Of a DNA stretch of 64,000 nucleotides, positions 31,933 through 45,214 are shown piece after piece. Source of the stretch: Mytilus trossulus (taxonomy: Eukaryota; Mollusca; Bivalvia; Mytilida; Mytilidae); contig NC_086374.1 of NCBI RefSeq assembly GCF_036588685.1, forward strand, positions 90,638,059-90,702,058, read 5' to 3'. A program made the position numbers and the translations under genes. The notes below the pieces were generated by a model, which was not told the DNA's origin, did no database searches, and saw nothing but the letters and a program-made list of their open reading frames with translations. Numbering within the stretch: position 1 is the first letter of the stretch; each line of letters begins with the position of its first letter.

Positions 31933-34900
31933 CTGAAAAATATTAACAAGATAAGTATAATTCAATGTAAATAAATTAGTAGTCAAAAATTGATTGAGAG
32001 AAAACAAATTCGGGTTACAAACTAAAACTGAGGGAAACACATCACCTATAAGAGGAAAACAACAAAACAACAAAAACACTAAAACAAATATAAGCCTAGT
32101 TCATGAATGAAGAGAGTGAACTCTGATTGTTATAATTAACATTTTCATTTTTACAAGAAGATAATCATTACAGTTCAGTACAGTGGGTTTTATTCCGGAA
32201 AAATAATATATCCAATAAAACAAAAAATGTGTACCTTAATGATAATAAAAAGAAAGAAGTTTAGATTTGTAATAATGTTTGTAAATACAAAAGAATATAT
32301 ATGCAAAGTAAATTAAATAGTAATTGGCATGCAATTCCATTACTGTAAAAACAAAGAATAACGCTACAGACAGCACTGATTGTAACGAGCATGACACTGT
32401 TTTGTTAAGCTAAATTTTAAAACATTTTCAGACAGTTAAAAGTATGAAATGAATGTAACAGCAGACCCGACTATAAAGCCCTAATATAATTCAGTACTTA
32501 CCAGTAGAATACTTTCCCAAGCCATCCATCGAATGGGTAACACAGCTCGTCCTTCTATCCTATAATAATCAGCACTATACAGACTCCTACTCATTCCAAA
32601 ATCAGATATTTTTATGGTATAGTTTGTGCCCACTAAACAATTACGTGTAGCCAAGTCTCTATGTACCATATTTAATGATTCTAAATATTTCATTCCGGAT
32701 GCAATCTGTGACGCCATGTATATCAAACAGCCGTAACTCAATGTCTTTGCGTTAGTTGCCAGGGCAACAGGACTTTCCGGTACATGATCCAGAAGGAACT
32801 GATTAAGATCTCCATATTTCATGTATTCCACGATCATACAAAGGGGTTCTTCCCGAGTACAAACACCCAAAACACGGACAATATTGGGATCCTTTAACTG
32901 AGACATTATCTTTATTTCTTTATGAAAATCACCTCTGAAATGCAAAAATAATATTTAAAAAAACTGTTGAGTAGAATAGTTTATGTCAACCATATACATA
33001 TACTTGTTGTAATTTCTGTACTTCTCTAATCCGAAATTTTTTTTTCAATATTTTTACCAAAAATTTTCAAATATTCTTCTATCAGAATATGAATATGTTT
33101 ATTTCAAACAGTCGTTGATTACATTAGACAGTTTATGAGGAAGGTAGTTATAGCATTGTAAAGATTGTTAGTATAAGTGTGTCATCTGGAGACTATTGTG
33201 ACCTCTAAATGTCTTGTAGTGCTACAATTGTGTTGTTAGGTTGGGGTCTCTTCAATGTTTTCTCCACCATCATATTACTCAATTACCTTTCGTTATCCAC
33301 CCACTATTACCCAACCGCACTATAACCACTTCAGGTGTTGGTTCACCTTGTTCAAATTCAAGTTTAAGTGATATTTGTCTAAATGTCTTGTGGTCTCTTT
33401 GATGTTTTATTTAGGAAACATAAAATTTAATCGTTTTTTATTGTTATTTGTGGGTAGCTGTCACTCATTACACTATCTTCTAGTATTATTATTAAAGCAC
33501 TTACCTGGCCCTGTCATCTGCATTTCTCCGTAACATTTTCACAGCCACTAAAACAGGTCTATTACTATTTCTGTTTACGAAGTAGTCGTCATTTATGAAC
33601 TCACTTACATTTAAAGCCTCACATAAATGTACCTGAAAAAAGAAAATAAAACAGTAAAATACAAACACACAAAAGAAAGATTATAGGCTTTTTGGGATAA
33701 TCAAATTAAATATACAAGTCAACATTAGATCATTAAATATTGTATGTTTTTGAAATGACACCTTCTTCCAGAAATCAAATACAGATTTAAAATTTGTTTT
33801 TTAATTTGTTATTTCCAGTTTATCATTTATGTCCTAGCATGAACTGTAAACAAGTTTTCAGTGTTAATTTATAATTTCATGATTTATATTTAAATTTTTG
33901 TGAAGTTTTAAAAGTTTACCTCTCCGAATTGTCCTTCTCCCAAAACTTCAATAAACTGTAGATTGTCTCTAGGAAACTGAGTGACTGAGTGCTCCAATGT
34001 TAGGAGGATTTCTGCATTAGGAACAGCATACACATTGTTACCACTGACACCTTGTAAGCTGGGAATGTTGGGAACTTGAACATTGATCACATCAGCGGCA
34101 GCGTACAGGGCATCGTAAGTCGGTGGTTTGTCAAGGGAGTTAATCAGTATCGGTTGTCCTTGTGCCGGGTTTGGTGTTCCTCTCAACGGTGGCTGCGGTG
34201 GCTGAGGAGGCAGTGCCACCACTAATGCTGACTTGGTAACATCAGGAATGGCATAATCTCTTGAAACTGTTATAAAAAAAAAGTATTATTATGGTGTACT
34301 AAACCAAGAAACTATCACTGAGATAATTCTTTTTTTAATTTTATGTCCATTCTTGGAACGCACTTAAATCTTTAAAACTCTAGTGTGTTAATTTTGTGCA
34401 GCCAATTTTTTTTCTGATTGATTGTGAATTAATATAATTTCAACAGAAAAAGTATAATAACATTCTTCTTATCTAAAAACTAATAGTTAATTGGGATACT
34501 AAAAATGTAAAATATTAATAATGTTTTTCAAACTTCCCTTGTAGTTAAATTTTTGCAGCTCTAAATATTGAGATGCTCTTTTTTTAAATGATGATATAAG
34601 TGATGGCTCATTGTTGTTTCGATATGGTTATGTTTTATTCTGCTGTAGCTTTTGTAATATTCCATTAATTGTGACATTCCACTCTTGGAAGTCTGAAATT
34701 ATCTTTGCCATCAAAAGAAAAACTTTGAAGAACAAACACCTAGAACAGCTTATACACTTAAATTCTCTTTGCCATTTCAAAGAAAATCTGTGAAGACCAG
34801 AAACAAAGATTTTTGAAAACTTGACGGTCATGAGCAAGATCCGATTGACCTCTAATGTCATGTGATTTTGACTTACATGTTTTATCACCATTACACATGT

Positions 34901-37900
34901 GCGGGTCACATTCCACATCGTCAGTCGCCACACTGTTATAAACATTGCCGTTTAAAACCTTCCCGTTCCTAGTGCCATGTACATCATTCATATTAATCGG
35001 TATGTTTCTATCAACAGCTGGTTTTAGACTGTGTCTATTGTTATTCTGTTTGCTCCGTCTTTGCCGCCAGAAAATAAAACAAACTATGGCGACTAAGAGA
35101 GCAATGAGTGCTGCTAAGGTTCCCACTATTATAGCTATAATATTATCATCTGGAGCTGCTTCTTTTGAGGGGGGAATATCTTCCATTGTTTGTTCTAAAA
35201 AATAAAATTTCTTCTGTAAACAATTTTGTTTATTTTCATGACAACAACAAATGGAAGTTTTTAATGACCTTGAATGATACAGCCCTTGCACAGTCGTTTC
35301 TTTTATAGTACCTCATTGCAACTTTGAACACAATTTAAAAGTAAAGTCATGCAAAATTCCCATTTAGCTTTAACGTAAAATGCATAGATAGGAATTTTCA
35401 ACCTACATGTAGTTTTGTATTTGTGAACATATGTATGGTAAATATGTTACTTGTATATTATGATCATACATGTAAATCTATAAATTGTGAAAGAGTGTAG
35501 TTTGTATATTGTGGCCATTTTAAAACAAGTGTAATTTATAAATTCTGAACATATTCTATTTTATATTTTGAAAGTGTTTTACTTGTATATTGTGAACATT
35601 TGTAATTCATAAATAAGAACACCTGTATCATATAATTCTGGAGGGGCAGTATTTGAAATAGATTTATGGTATTAAAACTAGTATTTGTCATCAACGAATT
35701 AAAATTGACTGGTTCAGTTCTCAAATATAATTATTGGCGAGTTTTTTGTAAATAGTTGCTATTCAAATTTGAATCCTTACACTTTTGTTTCTTTTCAATC
35801 TAAATCCATATGGTGGTTCCCTTTATATTGACAAGACAACATATGTACTAAAACTTATTCTACATTCTTCAACTTTATTTTGCAGATACTAATTCTCATT
35901 TATAAGAATAATAATTCTGAATTAGAGATATACGTACTTGGTTTATCGTAACTTATAGGAACATCAAAGAAATCTTGTTTTGGTATCACAGGTGCTAGAG
36001 TTGAGGGCCCTTTAGTTGTAGGGGGCTCCACTTCTACAGTAAAATTATCAGCTGGCTCTGTAAAAAGAACATAAGGTATTGTAGTCATATGAATACAAAA
36101 AAAGTAAAAATCACAAAAAAACTGAAATCTAAGTTACAAATATAGTGAATTTTTAGCTCACTATGCTAATTTAGAACAAGCCAGAGCAAGTTCTATTATT
36201 ATACATAACTTCATAATATCAGGGTTGGAGTTCAAAATTTGGTTACTGTAAATTCAGAAATTATTGCGTGCACTTGTCATTGCGATTTTGTCTTTTTAGA
36301 CTCAAATGTGATTTAAATTTTTGCGATATTGAGGAAAATCCTTTTTTATTCATATAAAATATTTCAAAATGCGAGTTTAAATTATTGCGATTATAAACCT
36401 GTTGCATTTTTCGCAATAATAAAAACATTGCAAAGAAAGACCCAACTACAAACTTATTTTGCAGCATCGACATGATCAGGATTGTCTATTATTACAATAA
36501 ATGGACAATTTACTTTTGATTACAGAAAGAAATTTTGAAATTAGAGATTAAAAGTGTATGTATTACAAACATCAGTACTTCAAACTATGTCAGTTACATG
36601 TCAGTTATAGTTAATGAACATGAAGAGGTTGCTAACCTTATTATAAATGTATCAAATTATGGGTATTATATAGCTATACAACTATGTATTATATTCCAAA
36701 TGGGACAGGACTTTTACTTACTTGAGCCGAAGTCAACTTCGCTAATCATAATCCACTTGTCATCGAAGTAAAGATAAACTTTGACATAACGTCCAACATG
36801 ATTTCCCAGGGAGATATTAACATCTCTGGCGTATTCTACCCATTTATCCTGGTATTCAGTGTGAATCAGGGGTTTCTTCTGGTAAAACTTCCCGCCAACA
36901 CTAAAATAAATCACAGCTTTGGTAAACACTCTCACATCTTTACTGAAGTGGTTGTTCGTGTGTATCGTCATGAAAGAAAAGTTACGAACTTGTTCAAATT
37001 TGAAGATGATTTCCACAGGTTTATTTCTGACCATAGAGTCATTTTTCCATCCGACCCAATCATACCCCTTTATACCATGTTTGTCCGATCGGAAATTATC
37101 TCCCCCTGTTTCTCCGTCTATTAACTGTCCCATGCCATTAGATAAATGGTTCTCGTAAAATATACCATCGTATGTAAAGTCAAAAAGATCCACTTCCGCT
37201 CCACGTCTATCTCCTTGTGGCATTGTGTATGCCACTACACCAGCTGAAATAACAAGATTAAAACTTGTAAAATATCATGTTAGTAAGTTAGATAATGTTT
37301 AACTTTCTTTACATTCATTTAATGTAATGTTTGAAGTTTAAGGAGATATTGTGTTCTCTGAAGTTCAGTGTTCGTATTGTACCCCAAATCTGCTTCGAGA
37401 GAGGTTTAGTTAGCTATAAAACCAGGTTTAACCACTGTTCTCTACATAAGGAAATGCATGTACCAAGTCAGGAATATGATGGTTGTTTTACACACTTTTG
37501 CATATTTTGAGTTTTTGATTTTGCCAATCAGTAAAGGAATTTCTATTTACAATATTCCTTGGAGTTCTATATTTTTGTTATTTAACAGACGTCCTTAAAC
37601 TGTATGAAACATCCAGCTTTAGACAATTGTCAAGCTCAAAACTAGAGAAAAACATTTTAATACTAATATTAAAATTACATAGAGTATCTATTCAAGCACT
37701 AGCTTAACTTAACAGAATTTATAACTTTCAATACATTGAGCTTGTATGCTCATGTCTTTTATTTGTATACAATATTGTGAAACTTACAGAGCCATTTACA
37801 GCCATACAATTCTACCCTCATACAAACAGTTCGTCTCTTCTGACTGAATGGAATAAACCGGATACGTTTACAGACTATGGGAGGGTCGACCTCACACATT

Positions 37901-40900
37901 TCTGTTAAATAGGTGTTGGTATTTCCCTTAAAATGCTGCAAAAAAAAAAAAGTGATGATTCTTATATTCATTGTTTTTCAAATATACAAATAATATGCAT
38001 AGTGAACCAAGGCTGCATGTTTTAGGCTTTACTTAACCTTTAATGTTTTTTTTTTTTTTTTACAAATTGTGACTTTGGATGGTGTGTTGTCTCATTGGCA
38101 TTCATATCACATCTTATATCCCTGTCTTTCTGGTATCTTTCGGCTCTCTTTTATACCTACACAGCATGCAAGGTAGAACTGGTTGTGTGGTAGATAAGTC
38201 AAAGTTATCTCCCTTTGAACACAACTGATACACCCCACCTCTTGTATATAAAATCAATGGTATACAATGCAATAACTGTGGTGAAAATGATTTAAATTCT
38301 AGAGAACCACTGTGATTTCATTGTCATGGACTGCCATTTTGATGTTAATCTCCTTATAACAATGGAGATTTTTCATTAAATGAAGAGCAATGACAAGTCA
38401 AGGACGTAATACAAAACATTTCCCTGGTAACGGGAGAAATCATTATTTAATATATCATAATTAGATTTGGAGTTTTTTCATTTAAGCAAATTTACACATG
38501 AAAGTATTCTTTTACAATTTTATGGGATAAAGATGAAATCAATAGTTGAGATAAAACAGATTCAGATTTTAGAATATTTAGCTGTATGTGGCTTGTATCA
38601 ATCCTGAACTTTGTATAACTAAACCTTGTGTGCTTGGATTTTATGTTCACCCTATTGGCCCATATATTTTATTCATATAAAAAATCTTTATGTGTTTATT
38701 AAAATGTCTTTTTGATTCTGTGTTGTTGGATTGCATAGATAATCTTGAAATAATTTAACAACATGAACTTGTACCTCAATTCCTTTCCTGTTTTTAAATC
38801 TAACCCATTCACCATCATCTTCACGCTGGTATTCCAGTAAAAAATATTCTGTAAATTCTTGACCCTGAAAACAGAAAGATATTAAAATAGAGACAGTGAA
38901 TGTGTGAATGTTTCAAAGGGACTTCAATGCAACAAGATAATCCTGGAACCGGAATTCACTATTCTATTTCCATGGTTAAATGTCCTTGTGACCTCAACCT
39001 TGACATTGACCTCTTGATGTGTTTTTCTTTTTTAGTGTTGTTGGTTTTGATGTATGTAACACATCACACTTTAAGCATATTGAAAACATAGTTTGAAAAA
39101 TATTGGTCAGTCATTTTCAACATTAACATACATATGTAAGTTAATTAACAGAAACCAAATGGTAGTTATATATTATCGAATTGAATAAACCATGACAATT
39201 TTCAACTTTTATCAATTTTAATACCTGTCCATTTCCAAAGCGTCCTTGAACTTCGACCTTTGTAATGACGTTTAACTGACCAAGATCAACCTGTAAATAC
39301 TCATAAGATTCCTTGGTGATCATCTGTTTAGGACACCAGGCTCCTCCATACAACTCCTGTCTTATTCTGTAAATAAACAACAATGTTACTCAAAAGTTAC
39401 TCAATACTACTCTCCCTTACTATGCATAATTCAGGTAACCAGTAATAAATAAATTGATTTTCTAAATCAAAAGGATAAATTTAAGGGGACTGCACTTCTA
39501 CATCTAGATTTTTATTTTAAATTCAGCAGACACACTTATTTCACCTAGATGCCCTGTGAACACATATCACAAACTATCATCCCCAACTGTTAAAGTATTG
39601 ACCTTGACCTGGCAGACACATTCCAACCTTATTTGGAATATATTTAACAGAGAAGGGCAACAACATAAACTTCAATGCATTTCTGAGATGGGATGAATGT
39701 TAAGATGAGACTGGTATGAAAATTCTGTGATCATGGAATCTATGTTGAAGAAAATTTTGTTGAAAACTTCCTTGCATCATTGTTAAATGTAGTAGAAATC
39801 AGAACAGTCTGATGTAAAATAAATCCTACCAGAACCATAATGGTCTGGTATCAGAATCTGGTTTCCCTATCTACATAGACAACATGTAGTAATTACAATG
39901 TGTTCTGTCTAGTCAGAAAGACTACAAATCATTATGGACCATGTCAAGTAAAGCATGTAGTTTTTTTATCAGATTTTTTTTTAATATACTGTTGTTATTC
40001 TTGGATTATTTCATTAATTTGGGGTAAAAAGGAAAACAAAATATAAACTGTTGTATGAGGTCTTAGTTTTTTAGTCTACATGAGCATTTAAGAAATTATC
40101 TTTAAATATATTGCTGCAATTGAATACAAAATATATCTTATCTTATATAATACTTGAAACTGCTTAATTTAATTAAACAAAAAAAAAGAAATATGTTCGT
40201 GTGGTAATAAACTATCTGTCAATTTCAAATGGATTCGGTATGAAAAATTATAAAAAAAACTACAAAATAAGATATAGTCTGAATAATGAGTAGTTTTTTG
40301 TATTATAGATTAGATGGTTAGTCCACTTTTATCCACTTCCACATTTTAATTCACTTAAAAACTTGGCACTTTTTACTGCAAACTTCAAGAGTTTGAGTAT
40401 AACAAATTCAACTTTTCAACTTTCTTACATAGAAAAATATGTTTACTTGTTAAAACCTCAATTTTACAAACATTCCACATAAAACATTCAACTTCACCCT
40501 TTTTTCAGCTACCAGAACAACGATAGCATAATACCGACAAACAGCTATTTCCTGAAGTTTATTTTTAGAATTACGGCTTTCTTGATACAAATTGTCAGAA
40601 CCTAATTACTTTATCTTGCTAAAGTTTTTGTCTGTTAAGTACTCTGGTAAAAGATGTGCAGAGAATTGCAAAAAATCTTGTTTTTTGGTGTTGCAATCGT
40701 TCAGTATCTAAGAACCCAATGACAGTTCCCTAAACAAACGAGAAGTTAACTTTGGCGGAGATGTTTTTCTTTCCACCATGTTTTTCTTCCAAAATCATTG
40801 ATGTATATTTTCTTAGTAACTTTTTCATCAAGACTGTGAGTTGAATTTTGAAGGTTTCTATGAAAATGAAACAAAACACATTTCTGCTGTCTGTAAAGTG

Positions 40901-43900
40901 TTCATTTTAAATTACTAATGAATAAAACTTTTTTGTTGTTGAAAAAATTACAAATTCTGAAATAAGATAGGTAGGTATAGGAGACATAATGTTCTATATA
41001 ACCTAATAAAATAGTAAACAGGTATTAAATTGGACAATTACCTCCATCATTTGACAATCAAAACAGAGCCATGTGGTAGGTATGGTGTATTATCATGGCA
41101 TCAACATGTGCAGGAGAAATCTTGTCTATTCACTCATTCAAGTTTTTTTATATATTTTTTTTATACAGGACTTAATGTAGAACTTGTTAATAGAACCTGC
41201 AGTATTGAGTCTTGCTATAGTTTACTTTTGAATTTTAAGCAGGTGTCAAATAAATCAGCGTGGAACAGATTTCCTTAGTTGTTTTTTCTTTATCGATAGC
41301 TAAACATATGTATGTATTCATTCATGAATAAAAAAATCAGACTCATTTGTAATTATGTTTTCTAATGGCAGAGAAACCTATCCTCCATAACTAAATTGTA
41401 AGGTTTTGAGGAACTTTCTTATTTCATTTATTGGTTTAAATTTCTTGAATCTGCATAAACTATTTGCCACTGGACATTAAGTAAACAACAATCAATTGAT
41501 CAATGACAAATATCTTTCTTTCTTCTCTGTATATTTTCTTTCTTTTTAAATGTTATTTTTGAAATGATAAGTTTTATGTTTAATACAGCCTTTGTAAACA
41601 GCATGCTAAAGTTAAGTAATGGAATTCTAACTTTGATATTATTGTTTATATTTGCCATAGAAACGATTTCCTGAATGAGTTGTTTTTATCTCATAACCAC
41701 TTCTATCTTGGAATGTTACCTAGACTGTAGGCATAATAATGATTAAGTAATACATATGAATAAACAAGCAGCCATTTTCATTGTCCTCCCTTTTAGATTA
41801 TAGCTCTTCATCTTTTATATAAGCTTTGGATTTCAAATATTTTGGCCACGAGCATCACTGAATAGACATGTATTGTCGAAATGCACATCTGGTGCACGAA
41901 AATTGGTACTGTTAATTTTATTCCATATGAAACATTTTATCTTGCCTTTAAGACAACACTATACTGACTCTGGGAATACATTGTCTCACATTTCGGATAT
42001 AACTTTATTGTTGCCTCAAGAAAACAATATACTAACTCTTGGAATATAGTCTACAACTCAAACCCCAACCCTCAGATATAAATGCAATTTACTGAAATTA
42101 TTCTTGCATCAGTATTATCATTTTCACTCTCAGAGAATAAAATATAATTCTAAATTCACAATTTTATCTCCGACCTGGAGCTTCAGATACAATTTACTGT
42201 AATTAAACTCTGAAAACCAGGAACTGTTCTGAGCAACTTTAAGTGCATTATGGAAATTACATGGAAAATTCTCTGCACAGATGATTATGTCTACATTTCT
42301 TAGAGAGATTACCATATTCATCTACACATAAGCACTCCCTTGTTGCTCTTAAATTCCCACACTGAAATTTAAAAGTTTTTAGAGGCACCAAATTTTACCC
42401 AGAATGCATTAGACTCTGAAAATGGCCAGTAAAACAGGTCTGCTGTATTATTTAAATGCTACAGGAGTTTAAATATGAGACTATTAATCGCTCATCAGTT
42501 GTTATATCATATGATAGGCTAAATACAGTATGATATTCTACTCCTATGTCAGAAGTCAGAAAGTCAATACGGAGTTCGCTGCCCCTTGACAATTCCCTGT
42601 AAACTTGTATTTATTGTGATGACTTGTATATCAATTAATTGATGACAAATTTTTGTTTAGCCATACAGTTTTATCAGGTACATCTCTTAGATCTCCAATC
42701 AAATGTCACATGATTTTCAATATTAACAGATTCCATGTGTGGAAACCAACCTAAAAATCGATGATAATTCTCTAACACAGACAAGTAAGGAATATAAAAT
42801 TACAATTGATTTACTATCAAATTGAAATCAATTAATACGCTTTGTTACAAATAAAAAAAAAGATTGCTAGATTTTAGTAACTCTTTTTCATGTGCAAGGT
42901 TTGACAAATTATCTTTTGAGGCACTAACAAATTATTAGTTTTTCAATATTCTATTTATAAGAATTATAACATTGATTTCCTTAATAATTAATGATACATT
43001 GTTAAAAAAGTGGACTTTCAATATGAGAGTCTTGGAATTTGAAGGAAACAATTCATACATTTAGCTTGCATTTATTGTAAGCAACTTTTTAGTCTGTTGA
43101 ATTCCAATATCTAAATAAAAACCTTCTTTGCGGTCAAAAAACTTTCGAGCACGATTTTTGTATTCAGACTCAGGAATCAAATAATCAAAATACTGGATTT
43201 TGTGTTTCAAGCACTTATTTTGTACTCGGATTACTGAGTAAAGTTTTATGACCGAGAGCTGATGTTCACTGTTAAGTGTGTTATAATTATATTTTATCAT
43301 ATTTTTCCTTTATTAAAGGCAGTCATAATAGCCTCATTGTCAGGGCCATTAAGTCATCATTTTTAAACTTAAAGTTCTAAATTTTTAAAATATTATTTTA
43401 GTCCAAAGGTTACATCAATATAGTCATTAGATAACCAGATGCTCCGCAGGGCGTAGCTTTATACGACCGCAGAGGTTGAACCCTGAACGGTTGGGGCAAG
43501 TATGGACACAACATTCAAGCTGGATTCCGTTCTAAATTTGGATTGTGATTAAATAGTTGACACAGCATAGGTTTCTGACACAGAATGAATGTATTCAAAT
43601 GAACTTAAAATTTTTGTTTTCTCTTAGAGCAATTCACTATGCTGTTGAATATTAATCCTCTCAAAAAAATGTTTGAAGAAATTTTCTTTTTATTTATGAA
43701 ATTTCAAATGAGAAAAATTGAACCCAATTTTTTAATCACATCCCCCATTCCCTTTATATTCCAAAACTAATTTCAATTAATATATTCTAATGGAGTTTGC
43801 AACAATTACTACTCATTTAAATACATCATAAAATATTAAGATGTAAAAAAACTGCTTGTTATCACTGAATGGTAAAGATTATTTAAATTTATCAGTTGGT

Positions 43901-45176
43901 AGTAAAAAGTGAATATACATTGTATATTGTATATAACAAAGATTTAAGTTGATTCTGGACAAAGAAAGATAACTCCAATTAAAAAAAAATCTTGCAGATA
44001 TTTCTTGCTTACTATACTGGACAAAGAAAGATAACTCTTAATTAAAAAAAAATTTGCTATTTCACAATATTGTGAAATTAGATATTTCTTGCCATTGCAC
44101 AATACTGTGCAATTGAAAAGACTTGCTATTGCACAATACTTAATATAATAATTTTAGATCCTGATTTGGACCAACTTGAAAACTGAGCCCATAATCAAAA
44201 ATCTAAGTACATGTTTAGATTCAGCATATCAAAGAGGCCCAAGAATTTAATTTTTGTTAAAATCAAACTTAGTTTAATTTTGGACCCTTTGCACTTTAAT
44301 TTAGACCAATTTTAAAACTGGACCAAAAATTAAGAATCTACATACACAGTTAGATTTGGCATATCAAAGAACCCCAATTATTCAATTTTTGATGAAATCA
44401 AACAATGTTTAATTTTGGACCTCGATTTGGGCCAACTTGAAAACTGGGCCAATAATCAAAAATCTAAGTACATTTTTAGATTCAGCATATCAAAGAACCC
44501 CAAGATTTCAATTTTTGTTAAAATCAAACTAAGTTTAATTTTGGACCCTTTGGACCTTAATGTAGACCAATTTAAAAACTGGACCAAAAATTAAGAATCT
44601 ACATACACAGTTAGATTGGCATATTAAATAACCCCAATTATTCAATTTTGATGAAATCAAACAAAGTTTAATTTTGGACCCTTTGGGCCCCTTTTTCCTT
44701 AACTGTTGGGACCAAAACTCCCAAAATCAATACCAACCTTCCTTTTATAGTCATAAACCTTGTGTTTAAATTTCATAGATTTCTATTTACTTATACTAAC
44801 GCTATGGTGCGAAAACCAAGAAAAATGCTTATTTTGGTCCCTTTTTGGCCCCTAATTCCTAAACTGTTGGGACCGAAACTCCCAAAATCAATACCAACCT
44901 TCCTTTTGTGGTCATAAACCTTGTGTCAAAATTTCATAGATTTCTATTAACTTAAACTAAAGTTATAGTGCGAAAACCAAGAAAATGCTTATTTGGGCCC
45001 TTTTTGGCCCCTAATTCCTAAAATGTTGGGACCAAAACTCCCAAAACCAATACCAACCTTCCTTTTATGGTCATAAACCTTGTGTTAAAATTTCATAGAT
45101 TTCTATTCACTTTTACTAAAGTTAGAGTGCGAAAACTAAAAGTATTCGGACGACGACGACGACGACGACGACGACA

Positions 45177-45214
<38 letters not shown>

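Noticed and set aside
34945-37158. Plus-strand open frames at 34945-35205, 36798-37124 and 36919-37158
   Set aside because: They are antisense to DDR exons that have clear domain matches.
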